Source: Kingella potus
Lineage (GTDB): Bacteria; Pseudomonadota; Gammaproteobacteria; Burkholderiales; Neisseriaceae
DNA: 64,000 bases
Direction: 5' to 3'
NCBI RefSeq assembly: GCF_900451175.1
Contig: NZ_UGJJ01000001.1
Span: forward strand, 930,001-994,000
Below, piece by piece: positions 43,758 to 52,625 of this stretch. Within the stretch, counting starts at the first letter, position 1. Each line of letters opens with the position of its first letter. The position numbers were made by a program, and so were the translations under genes. A model generated the notes under the pieces. That model saw nothing but the letters and a program-made list of their open reading frames with translations. It made no database searches and was not told the DNA's origin.

Positions 43758-44489
43758 ATGGCATTATTGAGCGTGCGCAAGCTGCACAAGCAATACGGCA
43801 ACGTTACCGCCCTAGAATCGCTGGATCTCGAGCTGCACAAAGGCGAAGTCATCGTCCTGCTCGGCCCCTCCGGCTGCGGCAAATCCACGCTTTTGCGCTG
43901 CATCAACGGCCTGGAAGAACACCAGGGCGGCGATATTGTCATGGAAGGTGTCGGCACTTTCGGCAAAGACGTTTCCTGGCAGAATGCACGGCAGAAAGTG
44001 GGCATGGTGTTCCAAAGCTACGAACTCTTCGCCCACATGAGCGTTATCGACAACATCCTGCTCGGCCCGCTCAAAGTGCAGAAACGCAGCCGCGCCGAAG
44101 CCGAAGCGCAGGCCGGAAAACTCTTGGAGCGCGTCGGGCTGGCCGACCGCAAAAATTCCTACCCGCGCGAACTCTCCGGCGGGCAAAAGCAGCGCATCGC
44201 CATCGTCCGCGCCCTCTGCCTCAATCCCGAAGTTATCCTGCTCGACGAAATCACCGCCGCCCTCGATCCCGAAATGGTGCGCGAAGTGCTCGAAGTGGTG
44301 CTCGAACTCGCCCGCGAAGGCATGAGTATGCTGATTGTTACCCACGAAATGGCCTTCGCCCGCAAAGTGGCCGACCGCATTGTGTTTATGGACAAGGGCG
44401 CAATCATCGAAGAAAACACGCCGGAAAACTTTTTTACCGCGCCGCAAACCGAACGCGCCAAGCAGTTTCTCGCCGGCATGGACTACTAA
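43758..44489 (+). CDS. Polar amino-acid ABC transporter ATP-binding protein
   Basis: A 243-residue ABC ATPase with Walker A GPSGCGKST (about 35-43), the Q-loop in MVFQSYELFAHM, signature LSGGQKQRIAIVRAL, Walker B VILLDEITAALDPE and the H-loop in IVTHEMAF. The Walker B segment reads DEITAALD where most relatives have DEPTSALD; the catalytic Glu is kept. It is cotranscribed with both permeases and separated from the binding-protein gene by an imperfect DUS hairpin. Confidence 0.94.
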   Translation: MALLSVRKLHKQYGNVTALESLDLELHKGEVIVLLGPSGCGKSTLLRCINGLEEHQGGDIVMEGVGTFGKDVSWQNARQKVGMVFQSYELFAHMSVIDNILLGPLKVQKRSRAEAEAQAGKLLERVGLADRKNSYPRELSGGQKQRIAIVRALCLNPEVILLDEITAALDPEMVREVLEVVLELAREGMSMLIVTHEMAFARKVADRIVFMDKGAIIEENTPENFFTAPQTERAKQFLAGMDY

Positions 44490-44503
44490 ACCCGTTTTTA
44501 CAG

Positions 44504-44548
44504 CAGAGGCCGTCCGAACAGCCTCCAAACACTTTTCAGACGGCCTCC
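44504..44548. terminator. Imperfect DUS hairpin inside the ABC operon
   Basis: AGGCCGTCCGAACAG and CTTTTCAGACGGCCT pair with mismatches between the ATPase and binding-protein genes. It may act as a partial terminator or an mRNA-stabilising hairpin. Confidence 0.4.
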
Positions 44549-44586
44549 GAACTTTACCCCACCACCATCCGAAGAAAGGAAACACC

Positions 44587-45453
44587 ATGCAGCTCAACAG
44601 CAAATTCAAAGCCCTGCTCGCAGGCGCAACCCTCGCCCTCGGCCTGGCCGCCTGCGGCGGCAGCGGCGATACCGCCCAATCCGCAGGCAGCCAGCCGGCC
44701 GCCCCTGCCGCCGACAGCGTGGCCGCCATCAAAGAAAAAGGCGTAATCCGCATCGGCGTGTTCGGCGACAAGCCCCCGTTCGGCTATGTGGACAGCGAAG
44801 GCAAAAACCAGGGCTTCGATGTGGAAATCGCCAAAGAAATGGCCAAAGACCTGTTCGGCAGCCCCGACAAAGTGGAATTTGTCCTGACCGAAGCGGCCAA
44901 CCGCGTCGAATACGCGCGTTCCGGCAAAGTCGATCTCGTGCTGGCCAATTTCACCCAAACGCCCGAGCGTGCCGAAGCCGTGGATTTTGCCGCGCCCTAT
45001 ATGAAAGTCGCCCTCGGGGTCGTGTCGCCCGACAAAAAACCGATTACCGATGTGGCCCAGCTTAAAGACCAAATCCTTTTGGTAAACAAAGGCACCACCG
45101 CCGATGCGTTTTTCAGCAAAAACCATCCCGAAGTGAAGCTGCTCAAATTCGACCAAAACACCGAAACCTTCGACGCGCTCAAAGACGGACGCGGCGTGGC
45201 GCTGGCGCACGACAACGCGCTGCTGTGGGCATGGGCGAAAGAAAACCCCGGCTACGAAGTGGCCATCGGCAACATCGGCCCGGCCGAAGTCATCGCCCCT
45301 GCCGTGAAAAAAGGCGACAAAGCCCTGCTCGACTGGGTAAACGGCGAAATCGCGGCCATGAAAAAAGACGGCCGTCTGAAAGCCGCCTATGAAAAAACCC
45401 TGCAACCCGTGTACGGCGACAAGGTAAAAGCGGAAGACATCCTCGCCGAATAA
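44587..45453 (+). CDS. Amino-acid ABC transporter substrate-binding lipoprotein, probably cysteine-type
   Basis: A 288-residue lipoprotein: MQLNSKFKALLAGATLALGLAACGG, with lipobox LAAC (Cys23). The mature SBP_bac_3 domain opens IKEKGVIRIGVFGDKPPFGYVD and contains GFDVEIAKEMAKDL and LANFTQTPERAEAVDFA, the cluster F amino-acid-binding pattern. The ANFTQTPER block and overall layout resemble the CjaA/cysteine-binding group rather than glutamine- or arginine-binding proteins. This ligand call is inference. As the last gene of the operon it should deliver substrate to the two permeases above. Confidence 0.9.
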   Translation: MQLNSKFKALLAGATLALGLAACGGSGDTAQSAGSQPAAPAADSVAAIKEKGVIRIGVFGDKPPFGYVDSEGKNQGFDVEIAKEMAKDLFGSPDKVEFVLTEAANRVEYARSGKVDLVLANFTQTPERAEAVDFAAPYMKVALGVVSPDKKPITDVAQLKDQILLVNKGTTADAFFSKNHPEVKLLKFDQNTETFDALKDGRGVALAHDNALLWAWAKENPGYEVAIGNIGPAEVIAPAVKKGDKALLDWVNGEIAAMKKDGRLKAAYEKTLQPVYGDKVKAEDILAE

Positions 45454-45985
45454 GCCGTCCGCCGCATCCGGCAAAACAAAAAGGCCGTCTGAAAAGCGTT
45501 TTGCGTTTTTCAGACGGCCTTTTGCCATTGCGGGGCGTATTCCCGCTTTGCCGCCAATCCGCACTTTCGGCGAAACCAAACCGCTTGCGCGGTTGCGCCA
45601 TACACTCTGCACAACGGCAGAGGCCGTCTGAAAAAACAAAAAACGCTTTTCAGACGGCCTCTCGGCGGGATTTCGGGATTTATAGTGCAACAAATAAACA
45701 GCAGGCAATTGCGCCGGCAACGGAAAACGGAATGAGGCAGGGTGTGCCGCCCAAGCGACGCACGCGTTCTTTGCTTTGCAGGGTTTTGCAGGCATTCTGA
45801 AACCGTGTGCGGCAACTTGGGGCAATATGCCCTGCCGGCCGTGCAAGCAGCAGGACGGATATTTCCGTGTTGCCGAGCTATCTCGCAGGGCGGCACGAAC
45901 ATAGCCGCAAGCAGGCCGTTTGGGCCGTCAGCCAACCAGAGAGGCCGTCTGAAAAACGTTTTTCAGACGGCCTCCCGTTTTGCTT
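45454..45985. repeat. DUS- and repeat-rich intergenic region
   Basis: No gene is supported in this 532-base gap. DUS pairs lie at about 45482-45522 (terminator of the ABC operon), 45622-45661 and 45942-45975. One copy of the dispersed GTGCGTCGC repeat lies at 45738-45769, with a poorer relative near 45590. A TATAGTGCAACAAATAAA stretch at 45680 resembles the end of a Correia-type element but is too short to call. Confidence 0.6.
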
Positions 45986-46777
45986 TTAACGCCACGCTGT
46001 GAGAAATTCCTGCCAGTGTTTTTCTCCCGACAAGGTATTCAGATAGTTTTTCAAACGGCGGATTTCCTGCTCGTATTCGTCGGCATCAGCCGCGCCGCTC
46101 ATCAGACGGAAACGCAGATACATCAGATAAGTGTTGGCCGCGTCGGTTTCGCAGTAGTCGCGGATGTCTTTCAGACGGCCTGCCTGATACGCCTCCCACA
46201 CTTTGCCGCCGTCCATGCCCAGCTTGCCGGGGAAGCCGCACAGCTTGGCCATGTCGTCCAGCGGCACGGCGGCGCGGGGCTGGTAGAGCGACAATAAGTC
46301 CATCAGGTCGCAGTGGCGGCTGTGGTAGCGGCTGATGTAGTTGTTCCATTTGAAGTCGCGGCTGTCGCCGAAATCGCCTTCGCCCGTGTCCCAGTAGCGG
46401 GCGGCCTCGATGCCGTGGATCAGGGCGCGGTAGTGCAGCACGGGCAGATCGAAGCCGCCGCCGTTCCAGCTCACCAGCTGCGGCGTGTGGTTTTCCACCA
46501 GCTCGAAAAAACGGGCGATAACGGTTTCTTCGTCGTCGCCGATGTCGCCTATCGTGCCGATGTGGATTTTGTCCTGCCCCCAGCGCATACAGCAGGAAAC
46601 GGCAACGACACGGTGCAGATGGAGGGGCATAAAGTCGCCGCCGGTTTTGGCGCGGCGTTGCTGCTGCGCCCATTCCACTGTTTCCGCGTCGGACAAAGCG
46701 GCGGGCAGGTTGTGCAGCAGGCGGATGCCGTGCGCGTCGGGCACGGTTTCGATGTCGAAGGCGAGGATGGGTGTCAT
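45986..46777 (-). CDS. 3'-5' exonuclease, PolB-like DEDD family
   Basis: A 263-residue predicted exonuclease of the DnaQ-like PolB-exonuclease-related family. Exo I is ILAFDIETVPD (Asp and Glu at about 7-9), Exo II is LVSWNGGGFDLPVL, and Exo III is RDYCETDAANTYLMYLRF, with the final Asp and a Tyr-type arrangement. There is no polymerase domain, so it is a free-standing nuclease. Its substrate is unknown. AAGGAG lies upstream of ATG 46777, deciding the start. It follows the broken gene 46783-47289 closely, probably one operon. Confidence 0.85.
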   Translation of the reverse strand: MTPILAFDIETVPDAHGIRLLHNLPAALSDAETVEWAQQQRRAKTGGDFMPLHLHRVVAVSCCMRWGQDKIHIGTIGDIGDDEETVIARFFELVENHTPQLVSWNGGGFDLPVLHYRALIHGIEAARYWDTGEGDFGDSRDFKWNNYISRYHSRHCDLMDLLSLYQPRAAVPLDDMAKLCGFPGKLGMDGGKVWEAYQAGRLKDIRDYCETDAANTYLMYLRFRLMSGAADADEYEQEIRRLKNYLNTLSGEKHWQEFLTAWR

Positions 46778-46782
46778 GTTGC

Positions 46783-47289
46783 TCACTCCTTTGCGGGTTG
46801 CGGGCGGATTTGCCTTTCCAGCCACTGCGCCCATTCGGGGTGCAGGCGGCGCAGGGTTTCGTGCCAATAGAGGTAGCCGAACAGGATTTCGACCGCCTGC
46901 GGGCTTGGCGGCAGCGCGAACAGGGCGCGTATCAGGGCTTCGGCTGCTGCGGGCGGGGTATTGTCGTCCATGCCCGCCCAATCGCCGAAGGTGCGGCAGG
47001 TTTCAAGGTGCAGGCCGTCGAGCGAGGCGAAGATTTCCGCCTGCCAAGCCGTCCAGTCCGCCCCGCCGGCAAGCACTTCGTACAGCCAGCATTTGACGTT
47101 TTACAAACCGCGCATTTCGTGCGTGTGCAGCAGCAGGCGCAACACGGCTTCATGCGCCGCCCGGCAATCTTCGCCGGCATACAGATCGGGCAGCAGATAC
47201 AGGGCGCGGTTGCGCCGCTTTTCCGGCAGCGCGGCAAGGATGGCGAGGCATTCTTCGGGCGCGTGCCATTCGGGCAGATTCAGAGCCAC
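46783..47289 (-). pseudogene. Hypothetical gene split by an in-frame TAA
   Basis: The frame starts MALNLPEWHAPEECLAILAA at 47289 and runs 62 codons to a TAA at 47101-47103. It then continues without further stop for about 105 codons (NVKCWLYEVLAGGADWTAWQ...) to 46783. Both halves show protein-like composition and sit in the same frame, so one substitution (for example CAA to TAA) would explain the break. A restart at GTG 47076 is possible. The full protein would be 168 residues, helical, rich in Leu, Ala and Trp, of unknown function. Confidence 0.6.
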
Positions 47290-47420
47290 AGCGGATTCTC
47301 CGTCGGCAAAACGAGCGGATTGTGCCGCAGGCTGCGGCTTTTGTCATGCAAAATGGCAGGCGGCGGCAGCGGTTTTTCGGCATAATGTCGGCCTTTTGCA
47401 ACCTTGAAAACCAAGAAGAT

Positions 47421-48218
47421 ATGAACAGAAAACTCCTGTCCGCCCTTTCTGCCGCCTTTCTGATGCTGGCCGCCTGCGGCGAAAACCAGGCGCAGGTCGC
47501 CAAACATCCCGCGCCACCCGCCGCCAAAGGTTCGCCTGCCGCGAAACTCGATCCGTCTGTGGAAAAAACCATCCGTACCAAGCTGGAAAAAGCCTACGCC
47601 GAGCAGCAGCTCAAAGTGCAGGCCGTTTATGCCACGCCGCTGGCACACCTTTACGAAGTGGTGTTGAGCGGGAAAACCGTGATTTACACCGACGCGCAGG
47701 CCGACTATATGCTGGTGGGCGACTTCATCGACGTGAAAAACCGCAAAAGCCTGACCGAAGAGCGCAATGCCGAATTGAGCGCGGTGGATTTCGACAGCCT
47801 GCCGCTCGACAAAGCCATCAAAGAAGTGCGCGGCAACGGCCAGCTGAAAATCGCCGTGTTCTCCGATCCCGACTGCCCCTACTGCAAACGGCTGGAACAC
47901 GAGTTTGAGAAAATGACCGACATCACGATCTACAACTTCATGATGCCGCTCGTGAGCCTGCATCCCGATGCGGTGCGCAAAGCCGAACAAATCTGGTGTC
48001 AGCCCGACCGCACCGCCGCGTGGACGACATGGATGCGCAAAGGCAAGATGCCGCCGAAAGCAGCCGACTGCGACAACCCCGTTGACGAAACCACTTCGCT
48101 TGGCGAACAGCTCGGCTTCAACGGCACGCCCGCCCTTGTTTTCCCCAACGGCAGAACCCAAGCCGGATTCAGCCCGCTGCCGCATCTGGAAAAACTCATC
48201 AAAGACAATCAGAAATAG
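47421..48218 (+). CDS. dsbC: DsbC-like thiol:disulfide interchange lipoprotein
   Basis: A 265-residue periplasmic disulfide isomerase. The signal MNRKLLSALSAAFLMLAACG has a lipobox LAAC (Cys19), so it should be membrane-anchored, unlike the soluble E. coli protein. A Pro/Ala-rich linker (about 25-42) leads to the N-terminal dimerisation domain. The thioredoxin-like domain has CPYC at 152-155 and the cis-Pro motif GTPALV at 235-240. A second Cys pair (Cys193, Cys217) matches the structural disulfide of DsbC. I used ATG 47421 because it opens the signal peptide. Confidence 0.9.
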   Translation: MNRKLLSALSAAFLMLAACGENQAQVAKHPAPPAAKGSPAAKLDPSVEKTIRTKLEKAYAEQQLKVQAVYATPLAHLYEVVLSGKTVIYTDAQADYMLVGDFIDVKNRKSLTEERNAELSAVDFDSLPLDKAIKEVRGNGQLKIAVFSDPDCPYCKRLEHEFEKMTDITIYNFMMPLVSLHPDAVRKAEQIWCQPDRTAAWTTWMRKGKMPPKAADCDNPVDETTSLGEQLGFNGTPALVFPNGRTQAGFSPLPHLEKLIKDNQK

Positions 48219-48232
48219 TCCGAAATACATCG

Positions 48233-48267
48233 GAGGCCGTCTGAAAATCCGTTTTCAGACGGCCTCC
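48233..48267. terminator. DUS inverted-repeat terminator after dsbC
   Basis: AGGCCGTCTGAAAA and its complement lie about 15 bases past the dsbC stop. A second DUS pair (about 48369-48416) precedes the end of the convergent L,D-transpeptidase gene. Confidence 0.55.
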
Positions 48268-48429
48268 GATGTCTTTGCAGGCATATAAAAGAAGCCGTTT
48301 TCCAAACGCAGGATGGGAAAAATATACCTGCGTACCGTTTTACGCTATCCGAGACGGGGAGACAAAGAGGCCGTCTGAAAGCACGGTTTTCCGCAACCCC
48401 GCTTTCAGACGGCCTCTTGCCGCCCCTGT

Positions 48430-49371
48430 TTAAAACAGATTGTCTTCGCCTTGTACGGCATCGGGTTGCGAAACGGTGCGGCTTTTCGGCATCAGGGTTT
48501 GGATGCCGCCGTCTGCGTCCGCATCGATTTCGATTTCGCTGCCCTCGGGCAGAATCTGGTCTTCATCGGGGATGGTGGTTTTGGCGGCTTCTTGGGCTTT
48601 GCTCAGCACGCCCGATCCCGAAGTCCAGGCCAGCGATTTGAGCTCGCCGCTGATTTTGCCTTTCGCGCTGCCGCAGGTAATGCAGTTGAGTGCGCCGGTG
48701 CGGCTTTTGAGCACCGCATCGATGCGTTTGGCGGCAACGGCTTTGCCGCTGGCTTTGGACCATGCGGCAATGCTTTTGCGCAGGGAGGCGGTGTCGAGGT
48801 TTTTCTTATTGTAGGGATCGCGGTAGGCAGCCAGCCAAAGATTGCCTGCGCCGTCTTCGTTGAGCGCGGCCATTTGGTAAATCACGTCGGCAGGCGAGCC
48901 TGTGGATACGGCTTTGGCAAATTGCAGCGCGTCGGGCGACTTCATCCGCACACAGCCGTGGCTGCGTACGCCGGGAACGCTGGATGGTGCGTTGGTGCCG
49001 TGGATGCCGAGGCCGAGCTTGGGGTGGCCGAGGCGGACAAATACGGGACCGAGCGGGTTTTTCGGGCCGGGCGGCACGCTGGTAACGCCGTTTTTCAGCT
49101 CTTTCTGGATGGATTTCGGAATGTGCCAAGTGGGGTTGTAGGCTTTCGCACCGATTTTGTGCGATCCGATGTTGGTCTGCGTCATGGCTTTGCCGACGGC
49201 GACCGGGTAAATTTTGCTGAGTTTGCCGTCGGAATAGAGGAACAGACGCTGCTGCGGGATGTTGATAACGACGTGGGTGCCGCTGGCAATAGGCGAAACG
49301 TCGGGAACGGAGGTGGCGGCGAAAGCGGAGGATGCCGAAAGCGTGAGTAGTGCGAATCCTAGTTTTTTCAT
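48430..49371 (-). CDS. L,D-transpeptidase (YkuD domain)
   Basis: A 313-residue exported protein. The signal peptide MKKLGFALLTLSASSAFA ends with an Ala-Phe-Ala cleavage site near residue 18. The YkuD catalytic domain spans about 32-165, with IHGTNAPS (His124) and the active-site SHGCVRM carrying His138, Cys140 and Arg142. It would form L,D cross-links in peptidoglycan or attach proteins to it. The C-terminal part (170-313) is acidic and low-complexity near its end, and it has a CITC pair around 230. The domain beyond the catalytic core is unassigned. Confidence 0.92.
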   Translation of the reverse strand: MKKLGFALLTLSASSAFAATSVPDVSPIASGTHVVINIPQQRLFLYSDGKLSKIYPVAVGKAMTQTNIGSHKIGAKAYNPTWHIPKSIQKELKNGVTSVPPGPKNPLGPVFVRLGHPKLGLGIHGTNAPSSVPGVRSHGCVRMKSPDALQFAKAVSTGSPADVIYQMAALNEDGAGNLWLAAYRDPYNKKNLDTASLRKSIAAWSKASGKAVAAKRIDAVLKSRTGALNCITCGSAKGKISGELKSLAWTSGSGVLSKAQEAAKTTIPDEDQILPEGSEIEIDADADGGIQTLMPKSRTVSQPDAVQGEDNLF

Positions 49372-50029
49372 TGTGTTGTATGTTAAGGACGATAAAGGGG
49401 GCGGTATAATACCGCAACCGCAGCCGCTTTGTGGGAAAGCGTCATATTTTTTATGGTTTTACTGAACAAGCGTGGCGAAATGGCACTAACAGCGCAGGAA
49501 AAGAGGAGTTTCAGGGCGGCGGGTCGGTGGTTGAAACAGAAATTACGGACGTTGTCCGGCATTAAGATGCCGTTTCACAAAGACAGATTTGTTTAATGTG
49601 GCAGGGCAGGGTGGTTTGGGCTTGTTAAGGAGCAGACGGAACGGCGGTCGCCTGCGGATGGGTATGCGCATTTCGGCTTGAAAAATTACCGAGGCCGTCT
49701 GAAAAGGCTGAAGGAGCTGTATGTTTTGCGCAATCAGCCGATATTGGCAAGAAATTTGGTTTAATTATTCAAAAACGTTATAAATTCAAATTGTTATGCT
49801 TAAATATTCTTTTTACTGGAGTCGATCTGATCGAGTCTGTCGGTTGCTTTGCGGGATAAGCGGTGTGTTTAATTTGGTAAAACATTGGGATAAACGTTCG
49901 GTTTTTTGTAAGTCATGCTATCATAGCGAGCTAAGGGATTAACAAATCTAAAACAAAAATTTACGCAGGCAGGTTTCAACTGCTGTCTGCCAGTTTGTTT
50001 TCGAATATGCCGGATATTGGGAGATATTC
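49372..50029 (+). other. Intergenic upstream of the GTPase/Roadblock operon
   Basis: Besides the doubtful decayed frame, this 658-base gap is AT-rich toward its right end. A possible extended -10 (TGCTATCAT, 49915-49923) lies about 107 bases upstream of the operon; no convincing -35 is seen. A GATCTGATCGAGTC dyad lies near 49823. One uptake half-site is at 49692. No RNA gene is recognised. Confidence 0.35.
49453..49764 (+). pseudogene. Possible decayed ORF with in-frame stop
   Basis: A 47-codon frame (MVLLNKRGEMALTAQEKRSF onward, basic and Trp/Lys/Arg-rich) ends at TAA 49594-49596. The same frame then stays open for 55 more codons to 49764, through segments such as GYAHFGLKNYRG and LYVLRNQPILARNLV, with an uptake sequence coding the middle. 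Continuous frame and charged composition hint at a broken small gene, but chance is possible. No family is recognised. Confidence 0.25.
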
Positions 50030-51487
50030 TTGGATTACATGCTTATAATCGGGGTTGTTGCAGTTGTCGTACTCGTCGTTGTCCTGCTCAAACAAAAGAG
50101 CGGGGGGCGGTCGGGCGGCAATGCTAAATCCGCCAACAAACATACAAATCTCCGTGAACAGATTGAAGCGGAGGATGAACCCGAAGCCGATGAGTGGGAA
50201 GCTCAGGCAGAAGCTCCGTCTGAAGGCTTGCAGAGTTGGGAGTGGGAGGGTGACGGGAACGTCGATCTGTCCACTGCTTCCGTTTCTGCTCAAGAAGTCG
50301 ATCCGCTTACCGAGTATCAGGTCTATAAGCAGTTTGGCTATGAGGATAAGGCCGCTGCTTCTCTGGCTGCCTATCTGAATAATCTGAAAACGAATGCGCC
50401 GGAAAAACTGGTAAACGAGCTGGTCGGCCTTTGCCTAAATACAGGCGATGCCGATTTGCTGTCTGCAACGCTTGACCGCCATGCGGCTTTGTTGTCACCG
50501 AACAAATTGTCCGAATACATCAAAGCCGGCTTGGGTATCGATCCCAATCATTTGGGTTTGCGCGTTTTGGCCGAATCAAAATTGAATTGGAATATGCAGG
50601 AAGTTGCACGCCAGATTGGCGAGCAGACCGGTTTGGAGGGTTCCGATTCCGACAGCAGTTCTTCCGGCTCCTCTGTTGTGGAGGTTACGGTTGATGATGC
50701 TGGACGCGAGGTAAAACGGTTCAGTAAACGCAGCCCGCTGATTATCGGTCGTGCGGAAGTCGGAGAGATGACTGAGGAAGAGATGAGTGCGGTTATTGGC
50801 TTTGTTAAGCCGGAAAAATCAGCCAAACTGCTGAAAAATCAGGTTGATTATGAAACTGCCCGCCGTCAGTACAATAAAGCCATCCAAAAATCGGCAAAAC
50901 CTGCGGGCTTGATTATTGATGCACTGAAGCTGGATTATCAGCACTCTGACGTTAATGAGTTTGCTGCACACTTGTGGAGACTTTACTATTCTCTCGGTTC
51001 CAATGGCCGTCAAGTTAAAGAACGTATGCTTGGTTGGGGATATAGTCTTGGTCAGCATGAGGTGTTTGATAATTTGGAAAAATCCCTTACAGAGCAGCAG
51101 GTGCGCGAAATCGGTTTGCGTCAAGGTTATCTCCAAGGGTCTGCACGTCAGTCGAAAGTCAAATATCGTGAGCTTGTTCACCGCAATGATTCCATTTTGA
51201 ATGAAAGCACTTCTCCGGCAGAGTTGGCTCTAAAAGAGGTTGAGTCTTTGTTGATGTACGGGCAGTTGGATCAGGCTATCAATACGTTGGAACAGGCTGT
51301 TTTGAAATATCCCCAAGAGTCTCAGCTTTACATTATGTTGTTTGATTTGTATGAGCGTTCGGAAGATTGGGTGAGATTAGAGCAGTTCTTGCGTGTTCTA
51401 CGGGAGAAAGAGGCTAATCTGCCGGAGGAAGTTGTCTTGGCAATCAGTCAGTTACAGCAGCGAATTCATCGCAATTCTAATAAATAA
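50030..51487 (+). CDS. FimV-like single-pass TPR protein, first gene of GTPase/Roadblock operon
   Basis: A 485-residue protein. A membrane helix at about residues 4-20 is followed by a basic stretch, then an acidic linker (Glu-rich, about 45-75). The motif VDPLTEYQVYKQFGYEDKAAASLAAYL resembles the cytoplasmic repeat of FimV/TspA polar hub proteins. A Ser-rich spacer lies near 208-222, and a TPR-like helical region (AINTLEQAVLKYPQESQLYIMLFDL) ends the protein. There is no LysM domain. TTG 50030 is the likely start: GGGAG lies seven bases upstream, whereas ATG 50039 is 15 bases away. It is 12 bases from the next gene. Confidence 0.75.
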   Translation: MDYMLIIGVVAVVVLVVVLLKQKSGGRSGGNAKSANKHTNLREQIEAEDEPEADEWEAQAEAPSEGLQSWEWEGDGNVDLSTASVSAQEVDPLTEYQVYKQFGYEDKAAASLAAYLNNLKTNAPEKLVNELVGLCLNTGDADLLSATLDRHAALLSPNKLSEYIKAGLGIDPNHLGLRVLAESKLNWNMQEVARQIGEQTGLEGSDSDSSSSGSSVVEVTVDDAGREVKRFSKRSPLIIGRAEVGEMTEEEMSAVIGFVKPEKSAKLLKNQVDYETARRQYNKAIQKSAKPAGLIIDALKLDYQHSDVNEFAAHLWRLYYSLGSNGRQVKERMLGWGYSLGQHEVFDNLEKSLTEQQVREIGLRQGYLQGSARQSKVKYRELVHRNDSILNESTSPAELALKEVESLLMYGQLDQAINTLEQAVLKYPQESQLYIMLFDLYERSEDWVRLEQFLRVLREKEANLPEEVVLAISQLQQRIHRNSNK

Positions 51488-51499
51488 GAGTGCAGGCTA

Positions 51500-52612
51500 A
51501 TGGATAATTTGATACCGAAAGTAAAAACAGTACGGGTAATGCTGCAGGAGATGGGTGAGCAACAGAATGCCGTGTTTAAAATGGCATTTAAGATGCACAA
51601 TACCACAAACTATGAGATTATCGAGCCAGATTCCGGTCATCAGCCCGATATGGTTTTAGTTGACGTAGATGGTGGAAAAGGTATTTTGGCATGGCATGAG
51701 GCTAAGAAAAACTATCAGGATATACCTGTCGTGGTATTTTCTGCACATGAGCCTGTTGTTACTGCTCCATATCTGCCTAAGCCTGTCAAATTTGATACCT
51801 TGTTTCCCATCTTAAGAAGCCTTGCGCAAGGCGGGAATATTTTTGAGGTTGAGCAAGGCGGCGGCGCAAAACAGTCTGAATTGCCTCCTCCTCATATTGA
51901 TTCCAAACCTCGAAAAACAACTATTCGCCGTTTCAATCCCCAGAGAGGATTGCTGGGTGCGCTGCGTGCTTCTAGTGAAAGACAGCAGGATACTGCTGTA
52001 TTGGTAAGAGGAAAACCAGTTCTTATTGTGTTTCCCGGTATACAACGTGTACTGCTGACTGTAAGTGCTGACGAGTTGGAAAAAATGTGTCGTGATGACC
52101 ATTTGTCCGTAGTGTGCAAATCTGTGCCTGACAATCCGCAGTGGAAGGAAAAAGCCAAAGTAACCATTATGTCGTGTCTGTGGCAAATGGCTATTTGGAC
52201 TGCGCAAGGAAGATTGATATTCCCAATGACTCCTCAAACGGTTTTTACACTGAAAAGGTGGCCTAATCTGACTAGGTTGGCTTCTGTTCCGGAGTCAATG
52301 AGGTTGTCGGCATTTTTAACCAAAACCTCTGTGAATCTGAATATTCTCTATAAGGTTATGCCTTTGGATATGAAAGATATTTTAAATTATCTGGCTGCTA
52401 CATATGTTACAGGATATTTGGCAACAGATAGTGAGTTCTCTGAGCATAGCGGACATGCGGGTAAAGAGTTGGCATCAGATACGATGAAAGTCAGCACACA
52501 TGTTCCCGACAATAAAATGTCCAAGGATGCTATGAGCGCGGTTACTCCGTCGCAAACCCAACCTAGAGGTTTACTGCAACGCTTGATGCGCAAATTATCT
52601 GGCGGCAAATAA
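51500..52612 (+). CDS. Degenerate response-regulator-like protein
   Basis: A 370-residue protein. Residues 10-110 have receiver-like order: MVLVDVDGG (candidate phospho-Asp 55 or 57), VVVFSAHE (Ser81) and LPKP (Lys94-Pro95). The N-terminal acidic pair is missing, so phosphorylation is doubtful. A second domain at about 165-320 has a KPVLIVFPGIQRVLLTV strand block, then SCLWQMAIWTAQGRLIFP and an LKRWPNLTRLASVPESMRL region that looks like a winged or helical output domain I cannot name. The C-terminus ends QPRGLLQRLMRKLSGGK, possibly amphipathic. It sits between the FimV-like and GTPase genes. Confidence 0.65.
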   Translation: MDNLIPKVKTVRVMLQEMGEQQNAVFKMAFKMHNTTNYEIIEPDSGHQPDMVLVDVDGGKGILAWHEAKKNYQDIPVVVFSAHEPVVTAPYLPKPVKFDTLFPILRSLAQGGNIFEVEQGGGAKQSELPPPHIDSKPRKTTIRRFNPQRGLLGALRASSERQQDTAVLVRGKPVLIVFPGIQRVLLTVSADELEKMCRDDHLSVVCKSVPDNPQWKEKAKVTIMSCLWQMAIWTAQGRLIFPMTPQTVFTLKRWPNLTRLASVPESMRLSAFLTKTSVNLNILYKVMPLDMKDILNYLAATYVTGYLATDSEFSEHSGHAGKELASDTMKVSTHVPDNKMSKDAMSAVTPSQTQPRGLLQRLMRKLSGGK

Positions 52613-52625
52613 GGAATTAAATATA

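Noticed and set aside
45680..45720. Second Correia-like element
   Set aside because: Only the TATAGTG end and a few A-rich bases match; the core words are absent.
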